From assembly GCA_963697285.1 (NCBI GenBank), contig CAVONI010000002.1, positions 675,866 to 739,865 of the forward strand: a DNA stretch of 64,000 nucleotides, in the 5' to 3' direction. How positions within the stretch are numbered: position 1 is the stretch's first letter; every line of letters starts with the position of its first letter. The notes under the pieces are model-generated. The model did no database searches. It was not told the origin of the DNA and worked only from the letters and a program-made list of their open reading frames with translations. The DNA is from JAEUQQ01 sp963697285 (GTDB lineage: Bacteria; Acidobacteriota; Vicinamibacteria; Vicinamibacterales; JAFNAJ01). Both the position numbers and the translations under genes were made by a program. Below are positions 10,313-18,145 of the stretch, piece after piece.

Positions 10313-11041
10313 TCACCACCTGCCGAGGTACTCGCGCATCATCTGCTTCCAGTACGGCCAGTCGTGGCCGCCCTGGGCGCCCCAGTCGTCGAGCGAGTGG
10401 GGAATCCCCTTCGCGCGCAGGATCGACGCGAGCTGGTACGACGGCGCCGGCTTCTCCCACGGCCCGCTCCCGGTGACGATGTGGATGTCGCAGCTCGCGT
10501 AGTGCGAGAAGTGCCACGGGTCGGTGAGGTTCGCCAGGTAGTCGACCGGGTTGTTGTAGTAGAAGTTCTCGTCTGACACGCCGTCCATGAAGCCCCGCAT
10601 GTCGTACACGCCAGAGATGGCGTAGCAGCGCTTGAACACGTCCGGGTACTTGAACACGGCGTTGGCCGCGTAGTACGCGCCCAGCGACATGCCCGCCGTC
10701 GCGATGCCGATGTTCTGCGCCTGGCAGTGCGACCAGATGAACGGCACCACTTCCTGTCGCACGTACTCGTCGTACATGCGTTGCATCCAGCTGCGGTGCA
10801 GCGGGTGCGCCCCCTTGTTGTAGAAGGAGTCCTTCGCGTTGATGTTGACGCTGAAGACCTTCACCTTCCCCGCCTCGATGAAGTCGGCGATGGCGGGGAT
10901 CACACCCATGTTCTGCATCTCCCATTCGTCGCCCCCGCTGGTCGGGAACGTCAGGAGCGGCGGGCCCCAGTGGCCGTACACCACGAGGCCGAGATCACGT
11001 CCGAGGCGGGGCGAATACCAGTGGTGCTGCTCTGTGCGCAT
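10313..11041 (-). CDS. Esterase-family alpha/beta hydrolase of the ATP-grasp cassette
   Basis: 242 residues and no signal peptide. It starts MRTEQHHWYSPRLGRDLGLV and has a nucleophile elbow ATAGMSLGAYYAAN near residue 110, followed by late GGHDWPYWKQM, which supplies a likely catalytic His. Family members (Esterase/Fes, COG0657-neighbour type) cleave esters or act as acyltransferases. It is the last gene of a five-gene reverse-strand run, 64 bp after the PGM1-like ligase, and probably trims or transfers an acyl group in the same pathway. The ATG at 11041 avoids overlap with the upstream gene; a longer frame exists but looks non-coding. Confidence 0.78.
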   Translation of the reverse strand: MRTEQHHWYSPRLGRDLGLVVYGHWGPPLLTFPTSGGDEWEMQNMGVIPAIADFIEAGKVKVFSVNINAKDSFYNKGAHPLHRSWMQRMYDEYVRQEVVPFIWSHCQAQNIGIATAGMSLGAYYAANAVFKYPDVFKRCYAISGVYDMRGFMDGVSDENFYYNNPVDYLANLTDPWHFSHYASCDIHIVTGSGPWEKPAPSYQLASILRAKGIPHSLDDWGAQGGHDWPYWKQMMREYLGRW

Positions 11042-11105
11042 GGGGAACCGTGGGATCGTGGAGGAGCCAGGCGAAATGGGATGGCGAGAATCCGGGAGGC
11101 GGGCG

Positions 11106-12635
11106 CTACTGCCCGTACGCCGTCTCGGCATCGAGGATCTGCAGTGCGCGCGCGTACAGTTCGTCGACCTCCGGCGGGCTGTTGGCGATCACGGTGATCC
11201 CCAGCTTGCCGAACTCCGACAGGGCGCCGATGAGGTGGAAGAGCACGCCCGACTCCGTCCGGTGGCTGTAGTGCAGGCCGTTGTCGGTCACCACGTCGAT
11301 GAGGTCCTCGGGCAGCAGCGTGCGGTACCGTTCCGACCTGAGGTTGTCAGTGGCCTTGTAGAACTTCGTCCGACCGCTCAGCGAGATGAACTGTCCCGAG
11401 TGCATGTCGAGGTGACCACCCGTGAGGAACTGCAGCGCGAGGAACGGGTGCGTCGTGCCGAGCAGACGAAGGTTGATCTCGAGGGCCGACACGTCCCATG
11501 GTTCGCCTGGTCCCTGCCGGAACGCGAGGAAGTCGACGCCGTACCGCGAGACCACGCCCTTGCTCGCCAGCACGTCGCCGACGCGGCGGGCCATCTCGGT
11601 GATCACCATCCGGTACTCGTCGCGTGCCGGAAAACTGCATCCCAGGTAGATCTGTCCGCTCGCGCCGCCGAGGATCTGGTCGTGCGTCGAGGTCGCGAGC
11701 ACCTCGCCACCGGGGCTGGTACGGAACTGCGCCGAGGGCGACGTCTTCTCGGGCGCTTCGATGAACTCCTCGACGACGCCGCCCATGCGGCGGAACTTCG
11801 CGAAGTAGTGCTCGGGGGTCTCGGTGTCAACCGCGAGCTCCAGCCCCGCCAGCGCCGCCTTGATGTCGATCTTCGGCGACGTCGGGTAGGTGACGATCGC
11901 GTTGCCCTCGCCCGAAAAGCTCTCGTTGAGCTTCACGACCGCACGCCTGATGCCCGGACGCCTGGCCTGGAGGTCGATCAACGCCTTCTCGACATCCTGC
12001 TCGTCGCGCAGGTCCTCGAAGCCTTCTGGCAGCGGGACGCCCGCCTCGCGAAAGACGCGGCGGCTGCCCGACTTCGTCCCGTAGTACTCGAGTTCGGGAT
12101 CGAGGCCGTTGAGGGGAATGTTCAACAACACGGCGAGCTTGCGCTCGATTGGGGTCGAATTGAACACCGTGAGGTAGGCGCGGGCCGGGTCGGGGATAGC
12201 CGCGCGGATGCGCTGGATCAGCCGCGGCCGCTCGAGGATCTTCTCGGTGAGCGGGCGCGGCGACGCGTCATAGCAGCACAGCATCGTCAGGCGCGCGCGG
12301 GCGTGCGACGCAGGAACCCCGGCGAGCAGGTGCAGGTAGTACTCGAGGATGATCGGGTGCACGGGCTGCGACGTGACGTAGACCACGTGCGCACGCGGGT
12401 TGCGCAGCCGGGTCAGGAGGAACAGCAGGCGCTCCTCGTAGAACGCCACGCCCGCCAGTTTCTTCAGTTCTTCCTGGTCGAGCGTCAGCGACGGGACGAC
12501 CACCGAGGTGCTGTGCGCGTCCTCGGTCGCCATCAGGACGTTCCACACCTCGGCGAGGCGGGGCTTGAGCAACTCGTAGGCAGCCAGTTCCTGGTCGAGG
12601 GTGAGTTCACTGGCGAACGGCGGCTTGGGGATCAT
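11106..12635 (-). CDS. ATP-grasp amide ligase related to peptide ligase PGM1
   Basis: 509 residues. The first ~190 resemble the pre-ATP-grasp domain. Then STPIERKLAVLLNIPLNG and GTKSGSRRVFREAGVPLPEG open the ATP-grasp core, with AVVKLNESFSGEGNAIV (around residue 235) as the ATP-binding Lys/Gly-rich strand and VSALEINLRLLGTTHPFL near residue 400 as the metal-binding Glu/Asn. The order and C-terminal tail match PGM1-type peptide ligases, which join a carboxylate (via acyl phosphate) to an amine. No ribosomal precursor peptide gene was seen next to it. Substrates unknown. Gap to the upstream gene is 13 bp. Confidence 0.8.
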   Translation of the reverse strand: MIPKPPFASELTLDQELAAYELLKPRLAEVWNVLMATEDAHSTSVVVPSLTLDQEELKKLAGVAFYEERLLFLLTRLRNPRAHVVYVTSQPVHPIILEYYLHLLAGVPASHARARLTMLCCYDASPRPLTEKILERPRLIQRIRAAIPDPARAYLTVFNSTPIERKLAVLLNIPLNGLDPELEYYGTKSGSRRVFREAGVPLPEGFEDLRDEQDVEKALIDLQARRPGIRRAVVKLNESFSGEGNAIVTYPTSPKIDIKAALAGLELAVDTETPEHYFAKFRRMGGVVEEFIEAPEKTSPSAQFRTSPGGEVLATSTHDQILGGASGQIYLGCSFPARDEYRMVITEMARRVGDVLASKGVVSRYGVDFLAFRQGPGEPWDVSALEINLRLLGTTHPFLALQFLTGGHLDMHSGQFISLSGRTKFYKATDNLRSERYRTLLPEDLIDVVTDNGLHYSHRTESGVLFHLIGALSEFGKLGITVIANSPPEVDELYARALQILDAETAYGQ

Positions 12636-12648
12636 CTGGGCGACTCGG

Positions 12649-13791
12649 TCAGCGTGACGTGAGCGTATCCTGCGCGAGGCTGTAGGTCAGCGGCCAGGCT
12701 GATTCGTGGACGCCGGTCTCGATACCGAGCGCCTCTCCACGCACGCGTACTTCGCGATACAGCATGTGGCGCATCGGCGCCATCAGCGTGTAGCTCGAGG
12801 TGAGGTGCAGCATCCGCTCGCCGAACTCGTCGGCCATCGGCTGGACCAGGGTACGAAGACGCTCGTCGAACCACTCGGGGTTCACGGGTCCGCGCGCCTT
12901 CTTCCGCTGGAGCACGACGACCTGGCGCTGGCGGTTGACGATCTCGGGATGGTGGTTGACGCCCAGGATGCGTGGCATCGTGCCGGCAGCGTCGCGCGCG
13001 ACCTCGATCATGGTCAATGCGTCGCCAGCGGCGCCCGACGGCAGCGCCTCGTGCGCGATGGCCGTGAGGGCGGGGGGCAGCGCGCCGTGCGGGATGAGGT
13101 CGTACAGCCGGTTGTCGAGGATGCGGAAGTGCGCGCCGTCGGGCAGCACGCGGGCGAACTGCGAGAACCACGGATGGGCGCGACCGGCCGGCGTGAGCAC
13201 GTTGTCGACGATGCCGGCGCTCTTGCCGCCCTTCTCGGGTCCGCGCAGCACCGCGTCGGCGACGCCCAGCCACCGGCACATCACGCCGAACGTGTGGCAC
13301 ACCGCGAAGAGCGACGCGTGCTCGTCGTCGCGGATCGCATCGAAGAGGTCGAACAGCGGCGCCTCCCACGCAGGATCCTCGACGATGCCCTGCGAGCCGT
13401 CGCGGCCGTCGTTGAGCGCCGGATCGAGGTGCCCCGGCCCTCCGGTGCCGATGTAGATCGCGTGACGTGCGCCCGGTGCCTCGGGCAGCGCGTGCCCGCG
13501 ACGGATGTCGTACGAGATCACGCGCACGTTCATCCCCGCCCGCGCGAGGTGCACGCGCAGGTCGCAGACGGCGTTCTGCACCGCGTGCACGAGCGCGTCG
13601 TGGCCGAGGTTCGGCCAGCCATGGTGCATGTCGAGCAGGGCGACGTCGATGGTGCGCGGATCGGGCGGAGGCGGCGCCTGGTCGCGCTCGACGCGCGCGA
13701 ACGAGAACCCACCCACGTCGACGTGCGTGGGGCACGCCGTCACGCAGACGTCGGCGCCATGCATCGCGCGGTGAGTGCAATCGAACGGCAT
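12649..13791 (-). CDS. Class I glutamine-amidotransferase-like protein
   Basis: 380 residues. After an N-terminal Cys/His-rich stretch (MPFDCTHRAMHGADVCVTAC, then PTH) comes a GATase1 fold: VALLDMHHGWPNLGHDA, an oxyanion region IYIGTGGPGHLD, the probable nucleophile in LFAVCHTFGVMC (near residue 165), and GVNHHPEIVNRQ (near residue 275) giving the His-Glu pair. Class I amidotransferases release ammonia from glutamine and hand it to a partner. Here the obvious partners are the ATP-grasp ligases on both sides. The Cys-His-Glu triad is read from the sequence; the partner assignment is inferred. Confidence 0.75.
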   Translation of the reverse strand: MPFDCTHRAMHGADVCVTACPTHVDVGGFSFARVERDQAPPPPDPRTIDVALLDMHHGWPNLGHDALVHAVQNAVCDLRVHLARAGMNVRVISYDIRRGHALPEAPGARHAIYIGTGGPGHLDPALNDGRDGSQGIVEDPAWEAPLFDLFDAIRDDEHASLFAVCHTFGVMCRWLGVADAVLRGPEKGGKSAGIVDNVLTPAGRAHPWFSQFARVLPDGAHFRILDNRLYDLIPHGALPPALTAIAHEALPSGAAGDALTMIEVARDAAGTMPRILGVNHHPEIVNRQRQVVVLQRKKARGPVNPEWFDERLRTLVQPMADEFGERMLHLTSSYTLMAPMRHMLYREVRVRGEALGIETGVHESAWPLTYSLAQDTLTSR

Positions 13792-13813
13792 GCGACAGCT
13801 TTCAGGGTGCGCG

Positions 13814-15175
13814 TTACCGCGCCCCTCGTTCCGAGACCACGTAGGACGGCACCTGGCCGCCGCCCGACGTCACGTTCGCCAGGCCACTCGCCGACAGGCG
13901 GGTGAGGAAGCCCGCCAGGCGGCCCCTGAACAGGTACGGGGCGAAGTCGACCAGCATGTCGCGCATCTCGACGCGATGCGGGTCGCTGGCGACCATTGGG
14001 AACGTCTCGCGACGGACGGCAATCCGGCGCTGCGCGATCCAGACGTCGCCTGACACCAGCGCGCGCTCGATCGCCGCGTCCCATCCCGACGCGTCGAGTT
14101 CCCACCCGAGCGTTACGCCCGTCCCGCCGTACTCGTCGCTCGGCTTCACGACGAAGTCGTCGCGGTTGGCGCGGATGTGCTCGACGAGGTCGATCGTCCG
14201 GCCGTCGAGCGTGGTGGTGCGCTCGCGCACCACCCGCGTCCAGGGTACGTGCGCGTCGATGACGTCTCGTTCGCCAGCGGTGAAGAGGCCGCGGAACCGC
14301 TCGTCGGTGAGCACGGCGAAGAAGGTCTTCTTGTGGGGGATCTTGCAACGGAACGTGTTCGCGACACAGACCGCGCCCGCCTTGTAGGCGTCCACGAGCG
14401 CCCGCGTCTCGTCGGGATGCGCGACGATGTCGTTGATCAGCGCCCGTCGATAGACCATGTCGATCGCGCGTCCGCCGACGGAGAGGGTCGTGCCGTCGAA
14501 CTCGAGGTCGCGCGGGTCAGCCACGGTCGTGGGCACGCCTCGTGCCTCGAAGCGACCCTTGAGGATGAGGAACTCGTTCCAGGTCGGCACACCGCGGAAA
14601 TCGACGATGGCGAGGTGCGGCGGCTTCGCGGTCCCGCCCCATTCGCGGTAGCTGGCGAGCAGGGCATCGAGCGCGAGATCGCAGAGCCGGTAGTGCGTCG
14701 CGTCGAAGCGCTCGCGGAACCGGGCCATGATCTCGGTCGTGTCGAACGTGTCGGCCAGCGTCTCGGTGTAAGCGAAGCCGGCCGGCGATTCCGCGTTGTA
14801 CTCGGCGAACTTCAGCGAGTCCGGCAGCAGGAAGGCGTCGAGCCGCGACGAGGTGCTGGCGCGGTCGTAGCCGGGGGCGTACGAGACCAGCGTGCGCTCG
14901 GCGTCCGACAGTCCCAGCTCATCGAGCAGCGACGGGGCGTCCATCGCCGCCGCCACGACCTTCTCGCCGATCACCGCCATCGTCTCGGCGGCGTGCGTGA
15001 CACGGCGCACTTCGTCGTGCGTGAGGAAGAACGGGCGCACGAACGGGCACGTGAGGCGATCGCCGAATGTCAGGCGCGCCGCGCGCATCCGTTCCGCGAA
15101 CGCCTCCCACCACGCCTCGGACTGCTCGACGTCTGGGCGGAGCAGGCTGTGCCACACGTCGATGGGTGAGGCCAC
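13814..15175 (-). CDS. Circularly permuted ATP-grasp / glutathionylspermidine-synthase-like protein
   Basis: 453 residues. KFAEYNAESPAGFAYTETLA (residues ~120-140) resembles the substrate/metal motif of glutathionylspermidine-synthase-like permuted ATP-grasps, and the ATP-binding strand DDFVVKPSDEYGGTGVTLGW falls late (around residue 355), the order expected for a permuted ATP-grasp. DVWIAQRRI follows. Such enzymes form amide bonds through an acyl phosphate. It starts with GTG 12 bp after the upstream ATP-grasp gene with a GAGG-type SD inside that gap, so it is co-transcribed. Substrates unknown. Confidence 0.75.
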   Translation of the reverse strand: MASPIDVWHSLLRPDVEQSEAWWEAFAERMRAARLTFGDRLTCPFVRPFFLTHDEVRRVTHAAETMAVIGEKVVAAAMDAPSLLDELGLSDAERTLVSYAPGYDRASTSSRLDAFLLPDSLKFAEYNAESPAGFAYTETLADTFDTTEIMARFRERFDATHYRLCDLALDALLASYREWGGTAKPPHLAIVDFRGVPTWNEFLILKGRFEARGVPTTVADPRDLEFDGTTLSVGGRAIDMVYRRALINDIVAHPDETRALVDAYKAGAVCVANTFRCKIPHKKTFFAVLTDERFRGLFTAGERDVIDAHVPWTRVVRERTTTLDGRTIDLVEHIRANRDDFVVKPSDEYGGTGVTLGWELDASGWDAAIERALVSGDVWIAQRRIAVRRETFPMVASDPHRVEMRDMLVDFAPYLFRGRLAGFLTRLSASGLANVTSGGGQVPSYVVSERGAR

Positions 15176-15187
15176 GCGATCCTCGCC

Positions 15188-16159
15188 TCAGTCGCCCGCG
15201 GGCGTCCCGATGAAGCCAGACACGCCCGTGGCGGCGCCCAGCATCTCTTCGAAGCGTGGCCACGGGCCCGACGGCTTCCCGTTGAGCGCACGGTCGATGA
15301 CCAGGGCCGACATCTTGTCGAGCACGAGCTCGAAGTAGTGATCGGTGATGCGGTCGCGCTCGAAGTCGGGGGCCGGGTTCAGGAAGTCGATCGCGTACGG
15401 CACACCGTCCTTGATCGCGAACTCGATCGTGTTCATCTCGTAGCCGAGGGCCTGGTTGATCGTGCGCGCGTCGCGCACGACGCGTTCGCCCACCTCGTCG
15501 GTCAGGTACTTGTGGTCGACGATGTAGCGGCGGTCCTTGACGTCGTAGTGAACCGGCGTGATGTCGGTCTTGCCGAACGTGAAGCAGCGGACGTACTGGT
15601 CGAAATCGATGAACTCCTGCACGGTCATCGGGTACGGCGCGGTCAGGTCGTAGGCGGCGATCAGTTCCTGCGCGTTGTGCACCTTGTAGACGTGCTTCCA
15701 TCCTCCGCCCGAGAACGGCTTGAGGATGGCCGGGCGCCCGACGTGATCGAGGATGCCTTCCCAGTCGATCGGGTAGTCGAGGTTGCGCAGCGACTCGGGC
15801 ACGATGTCGACGTCGGCCGGGTATCCCTTCTGCGGCAACAGCACCGTCTTCGGGATGGCGACGCCGAGCCTCGACGCGACCGTGTAGTTGAAGAACTTGT
15901 CGTCGGCCGTCCACCAGAAGGGATTGTTGATGCAGTAGGTGCCCTGCAGGGCCGCGTGCTTCAGGTATCCCCGGTAGTACTCGACCTCGTGCGAGATCCG
16001 GTCGACGATCACGGCATATCGGGCCGGCTCGCCCATCTGCGTGCCGGCGAGCTTGACGAACTCCGCGGTGATGCCGTGAGCCTGCCCCCGCGCATTCACG
16101 CGTTCGATGAATGCGGGGGGGAAGGAGTACTCGCGGCCCACCATCAATCCGACGATCAT
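15188..16159 (-). CDS. RimK-like ATP-grasp ligase
   Basis: 323 residues. N-terminal MIVGLMVGREYSFPPAFIER, then GTYCINNPFWWTADDKFF, AILKPFSGGGWKHVYKVHN (ATP-binding, around residue 155), VQEFIDFDQYVRCFTFG, and near the C-terminus EMNTIEFAIKDGVPYAIDFLNP holding the metal-binding Glu/Asp/Asn. This layout is that of a canonical ATP-grasp carboxylate-amine ligase. It is first in the ligase cassette and lies 49 bp after the rhodanese gene. The ATG at 16159 has GAGGA about 8 bases upstream. Product unknown. Confidence 0.8.
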   Translation of the reverse strand: MIVGLMVGREYSFPPAFIERVNARGQAHGITAEFVKLAGTQMGEPARYAVIVDRISHEVEYYRGYLKHAALQGTYCINNPFWWTADDKFFNYTVASRLGVAIPKTVLLPQKGYPADVDIVPESLRNLDYPIDWEGILDHVGRPAILKPFSGGGWKHVYKVHNAQELIAAYDLTAPYPMTVQEFIDFDQYVRCFTFGKTDITPVHYDVKDRRYIVDHKYLTDEVGERVVRDARTINQALGYEMNTIEFAIKDGVPYAIDFLNPAPDFERDRITDHYFELVLDKMSALVIDRALNGKPSGPWPRFEEMLGAATGVSGFIGTPAGD

Positions 16160-16208
16160 GGGTGTGTCCTCGAAAAGCCCTGCTGCGCGGACGCGGCGCG
16201 CCGCGTGC

Positions 16209-16652
16209 CTACTTTGGGGCGCCGGTCTCGATGGGGTTCTGTCCCTGGACCCACGCGGCCCATCCCCCGAGAAGCGTCTGCGTCTTGACACCGGCCTCGA
16301 TCAGCGTGAGCGCCGCACGGGCGCTCGAGTTTTCGGCCGGTCAACTGCAATAGGTGACCACCAGCTTGCCGAGCTTCTTCAAGTCGGCTGCGCGCTGTGC
16401 CGCCTGGTCCACCGGAATCAACCACGCGCCGGGGATGTGACCCTGGGCGTAGCCGTTGGCGTCGCGAACGTCGACGACGACCACCGTGCCAGCCGCCATC
16501 TGCTTCTTCAGGTCCGGCAGCGAGATGCGGACCACCGTGGCTTCCGTGAGCTTGTATTGCGCGACGGCGGGCTGGGCGGTTCCCAGCACCGTAACTGTCG
16601 CGACGATGCAGGCGGCCGCCAGTGCAGCGGCGCCGGCTCGGACTGTCAACAT
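16209..16652 (-). CDS. Periplasmic rhodanese-like protein with in-frame UGA (probable selenocysteine)
   Basis: Read through TGA at 16341-16343, the frame gives 147 residues. Residues 1-31 are a signal peptide ending PAVAQ. The rhodanese domain follows: VVVVDVRDANGYAQGHIPGAWLIP (about 58-81, in two adjacent parts), the active-site stretch VVTYCS-(UGA)-PAENSSARAA, then the conserved end LLGGWAAWVQGQNPI. Stopping at the UGA would remove half the active-site loop and the last helix and strand. In Cys-containing relatives the residue after YCS/YCA is commonly Cys, so Sec at 104 is the natural reading. A SECIS-like hairpin follows. Rhodaneses move sulfane sulfur or act in redox; here outside the cytoplasm. 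Nonsense mutation is the alternative. selA/selB/selC/selD were not seen in the window. Confidence 0.75.
16308..16326 (-). promoter_or_regulatory. Bacterial SECIS-like hairpin downstream of the UGA
   Basis: On the reverse strand GAGCGCC (16326-16320) pairs perfectly with GGCGCTC (16314-16308) around the loop CGTGC (16319-16315). The loop starts 21 nt after the UGA, and G is its second base, within a GU. Bacterial SECIS elements are generally described as a hairpin just 3' of the UGA, with the apical loop about 16-37 nt away and a G in the first two loop positions; this one meets both rules. SelB binding is inferred. Confidence 0.65.
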
Positions 16653-16792
16653 GAGCGCTCCTCCCCGTGAGTCGGGCGTAGATCGGCCATTGTAGCAAGG
16701 CTCGACCTCACGGCACAGGCGGAGCCGGTCACCCTGCCGGAAGGGTACGCGCCGAAGCGGGCGGGGCGGAAGGGGACGGAGGGACGCCCAGC

Positions 16793-17896
16793 TCAGGAGA
16801 AGAGGGCCCTGAGCCGTGACGGCGTCCGCACTTCGACGCGGCGCTTGCCGCGCCGCTTGGCGTCGTAGAGCGCCTCGTCGGCGCGCTTGACGACGTCCTC
16901 GGGCGAGTCGCCGCGCATCCAGATGGTGACCCCGCCGCTGAACGCAAAGTGCACGTATTTCGTGACGCCCATCTCGCGGTATTCGTAGGCGGGTGCGATG
17001 CGCTCGAGCGCCGAGGCCATCCGGGCGCGGGCCTGCGACGCGCTTGCCTCCGACAGCAGCAAGGCAATCTCCTCTCCCCCGTAGCGCGCCACGAGTTCGC
17101 CGGGCCGGGCCACGGTCTCGAGGAGGCGGGCGGCCGCGATGAGGACGCGGTCGCCCACCTGGTGTCCGTGCGTGTCGTTGATGAGCTTGAAGTCGTCGAG
17201 GTCGGTCATGACCAGGGCGAAGGCCTGGCCGCTCCGCTCGGCTTCGAGGAGCCAGCGGCGCAGGACCAGGTCGAACGTGCCGCGGTTCGCCAGGCCGGTG
17301 AGCGGATCGGTGGCGGCCTCGCGGCGTGCCGTGGCGAGGTTCTGCTCGAGCGTGTCGACCCGTGCGGCAAACGTGGCGAATCGCGCTTCCTCGTGCTGCT
17401 GCTGCTCGACGACCGAGCGCTTGAGCTCTGCCGCGGTCTTCACCAGCGCCCGTTTCAGTTCGCGGATGTCGTCCACGTCGGCGAGGCTGGCGATGGCTGC
17501 ACTCGAGGCCAGGAGGCCATCCTGGAAGTGCCGCGCGTCGCCGCGCAAGGTCGTCACGAGGTCGTGCATCACCTGCACGACCCCAGCGAGTTCCGCGTCG
17601 CGGTCGACGTTGTAGGCCCGTACGCGCTCGAGAAAGCCCTCGCAGAGGGTGAGGAGCTGGCGCGACTCGTGCGACACGATGGCGTCGGTGTCGGCCTGTG
17701 CCAGCGCATCGCGCCGCTGCTGCACCTGTTCGCGGAACTTCGCCGTCCCCAATGACGGCACGTCGGGAACGTGGGCGGTCAGCAGCTCCACCAACCGGTC
17801 GGCGAGCGCCCTGAGCGCCCGCGTGCCGTGACGGGGCGGAGCTTCGACGACGGCCATCGGACTACCCAGGGCAAGCTCGATCGGGCGTGTGGACAC
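16793..17896 (-). CDS. Diguanylate cyclase (GGDEF) with helical N-terminal region
   Basis: 367 residues from a GTG start, without signal or membrane helix. Residues 1-190 are mostly helical, with a coiled-coil-like stretch before AATDPLTGLANRGTFD. The GGDEF domain has TDLDDFKLINDTHGHQVGD and the active-site loop RYGGEEIALLL (GGEEI instead of GGEEF). It should make cyclic di-GMP from two GTP. The inhibitory I-site position reads RPGE instead of RxxD, so product inhibition may be weak. It stands alone upstream of the family A repeats. No sensor ligand can be named. Confidence 0.88.
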   Translation of the reverse strand: MSTRPIELALGSPMAVVEAPPRHGTRALRALADRLVELLTAHVPDVPSLGTAKFREQVQQRRDALAQADTDAIVSHESRQLLTLCEGFLERVRAYNVDRDAELAGVVQVMHDLVTTLRGDARHFQDGLLASSAAIASLADVDDIRELKRALVKTAAELKRSVVEQQQHEEARFATFAARVDTLEQNLATARREAATDPLTGLANRGTFDLVLRRWLLEAERSGQAFALVMTDLDDFKLINDTHGHQVGDRVLIAAARLLETVARPGELVARYGGEEIALLLSEASASQARARMASALERIAPAYEYREMGVTKYVHFAFSGGVTIWMRGDSPEDVVKRADEALYDAKRRGKRRVEVRTPSRLRALFS

Positions 17897-18010
17897 GACT
17901 CAGGCTCCCGCGCGCTCAGGGAGTCTGGCGCGCCTGCATCAGGAATCGGTCACCTCGGCCGTCTTCTCCAGCCGTTGTCGTTTCCCGCCGTCGGCCCCCC
18001 CGTCCCCGCC

Positions 18011-18031
18011 AATTGGGGTCAGACCCCAATT
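18011..18031. repeat. Family A palindrome, solo copy 1
   Basis: Arms AATTGGGGTC and GACCCCAATT around a central A, perfect over 21 bp. The same palindrome flanks the RAYT gene near 30 kb, so this is a dispersed copy. It lies between the diguanylate cyclase start and the sigma-54 activator end. Confidence 0.8.
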
Positions 18032-18088
18032 CAACCCGAATACGCGACAACGCCCCGCCAATCGACGTGTTGCGTGGCCACATTCGTG

Positions 18089-18105
18089 AATTGGGGTCAG
18101 ACCCC
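18089..18105. repeat. Family A palindrome, solo copy 2 (partial right arm)
   Basis: AATTGGGGTCAGACCCC, same orientation as copy 1 and 78 bp away; the last AATT is lost. Two copies in close array with a short spacer resemble a REP pair. Nothing else is visible in 17897-18145. Confidence 0.75.
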
Positions 18106-18145
18106 GATCATCACGCGGTTCCGCGACGACAACCTCGGGTGTCGC

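Noticed and set aside
16341..16652. Annotating the rhodanese as a complete 103-residue protein ending at the TGA
   Set aside because: The conserved rhodanese ending continues in the same frame for 43 codons, including the GGW motif; a short call would cut the active-site loop.
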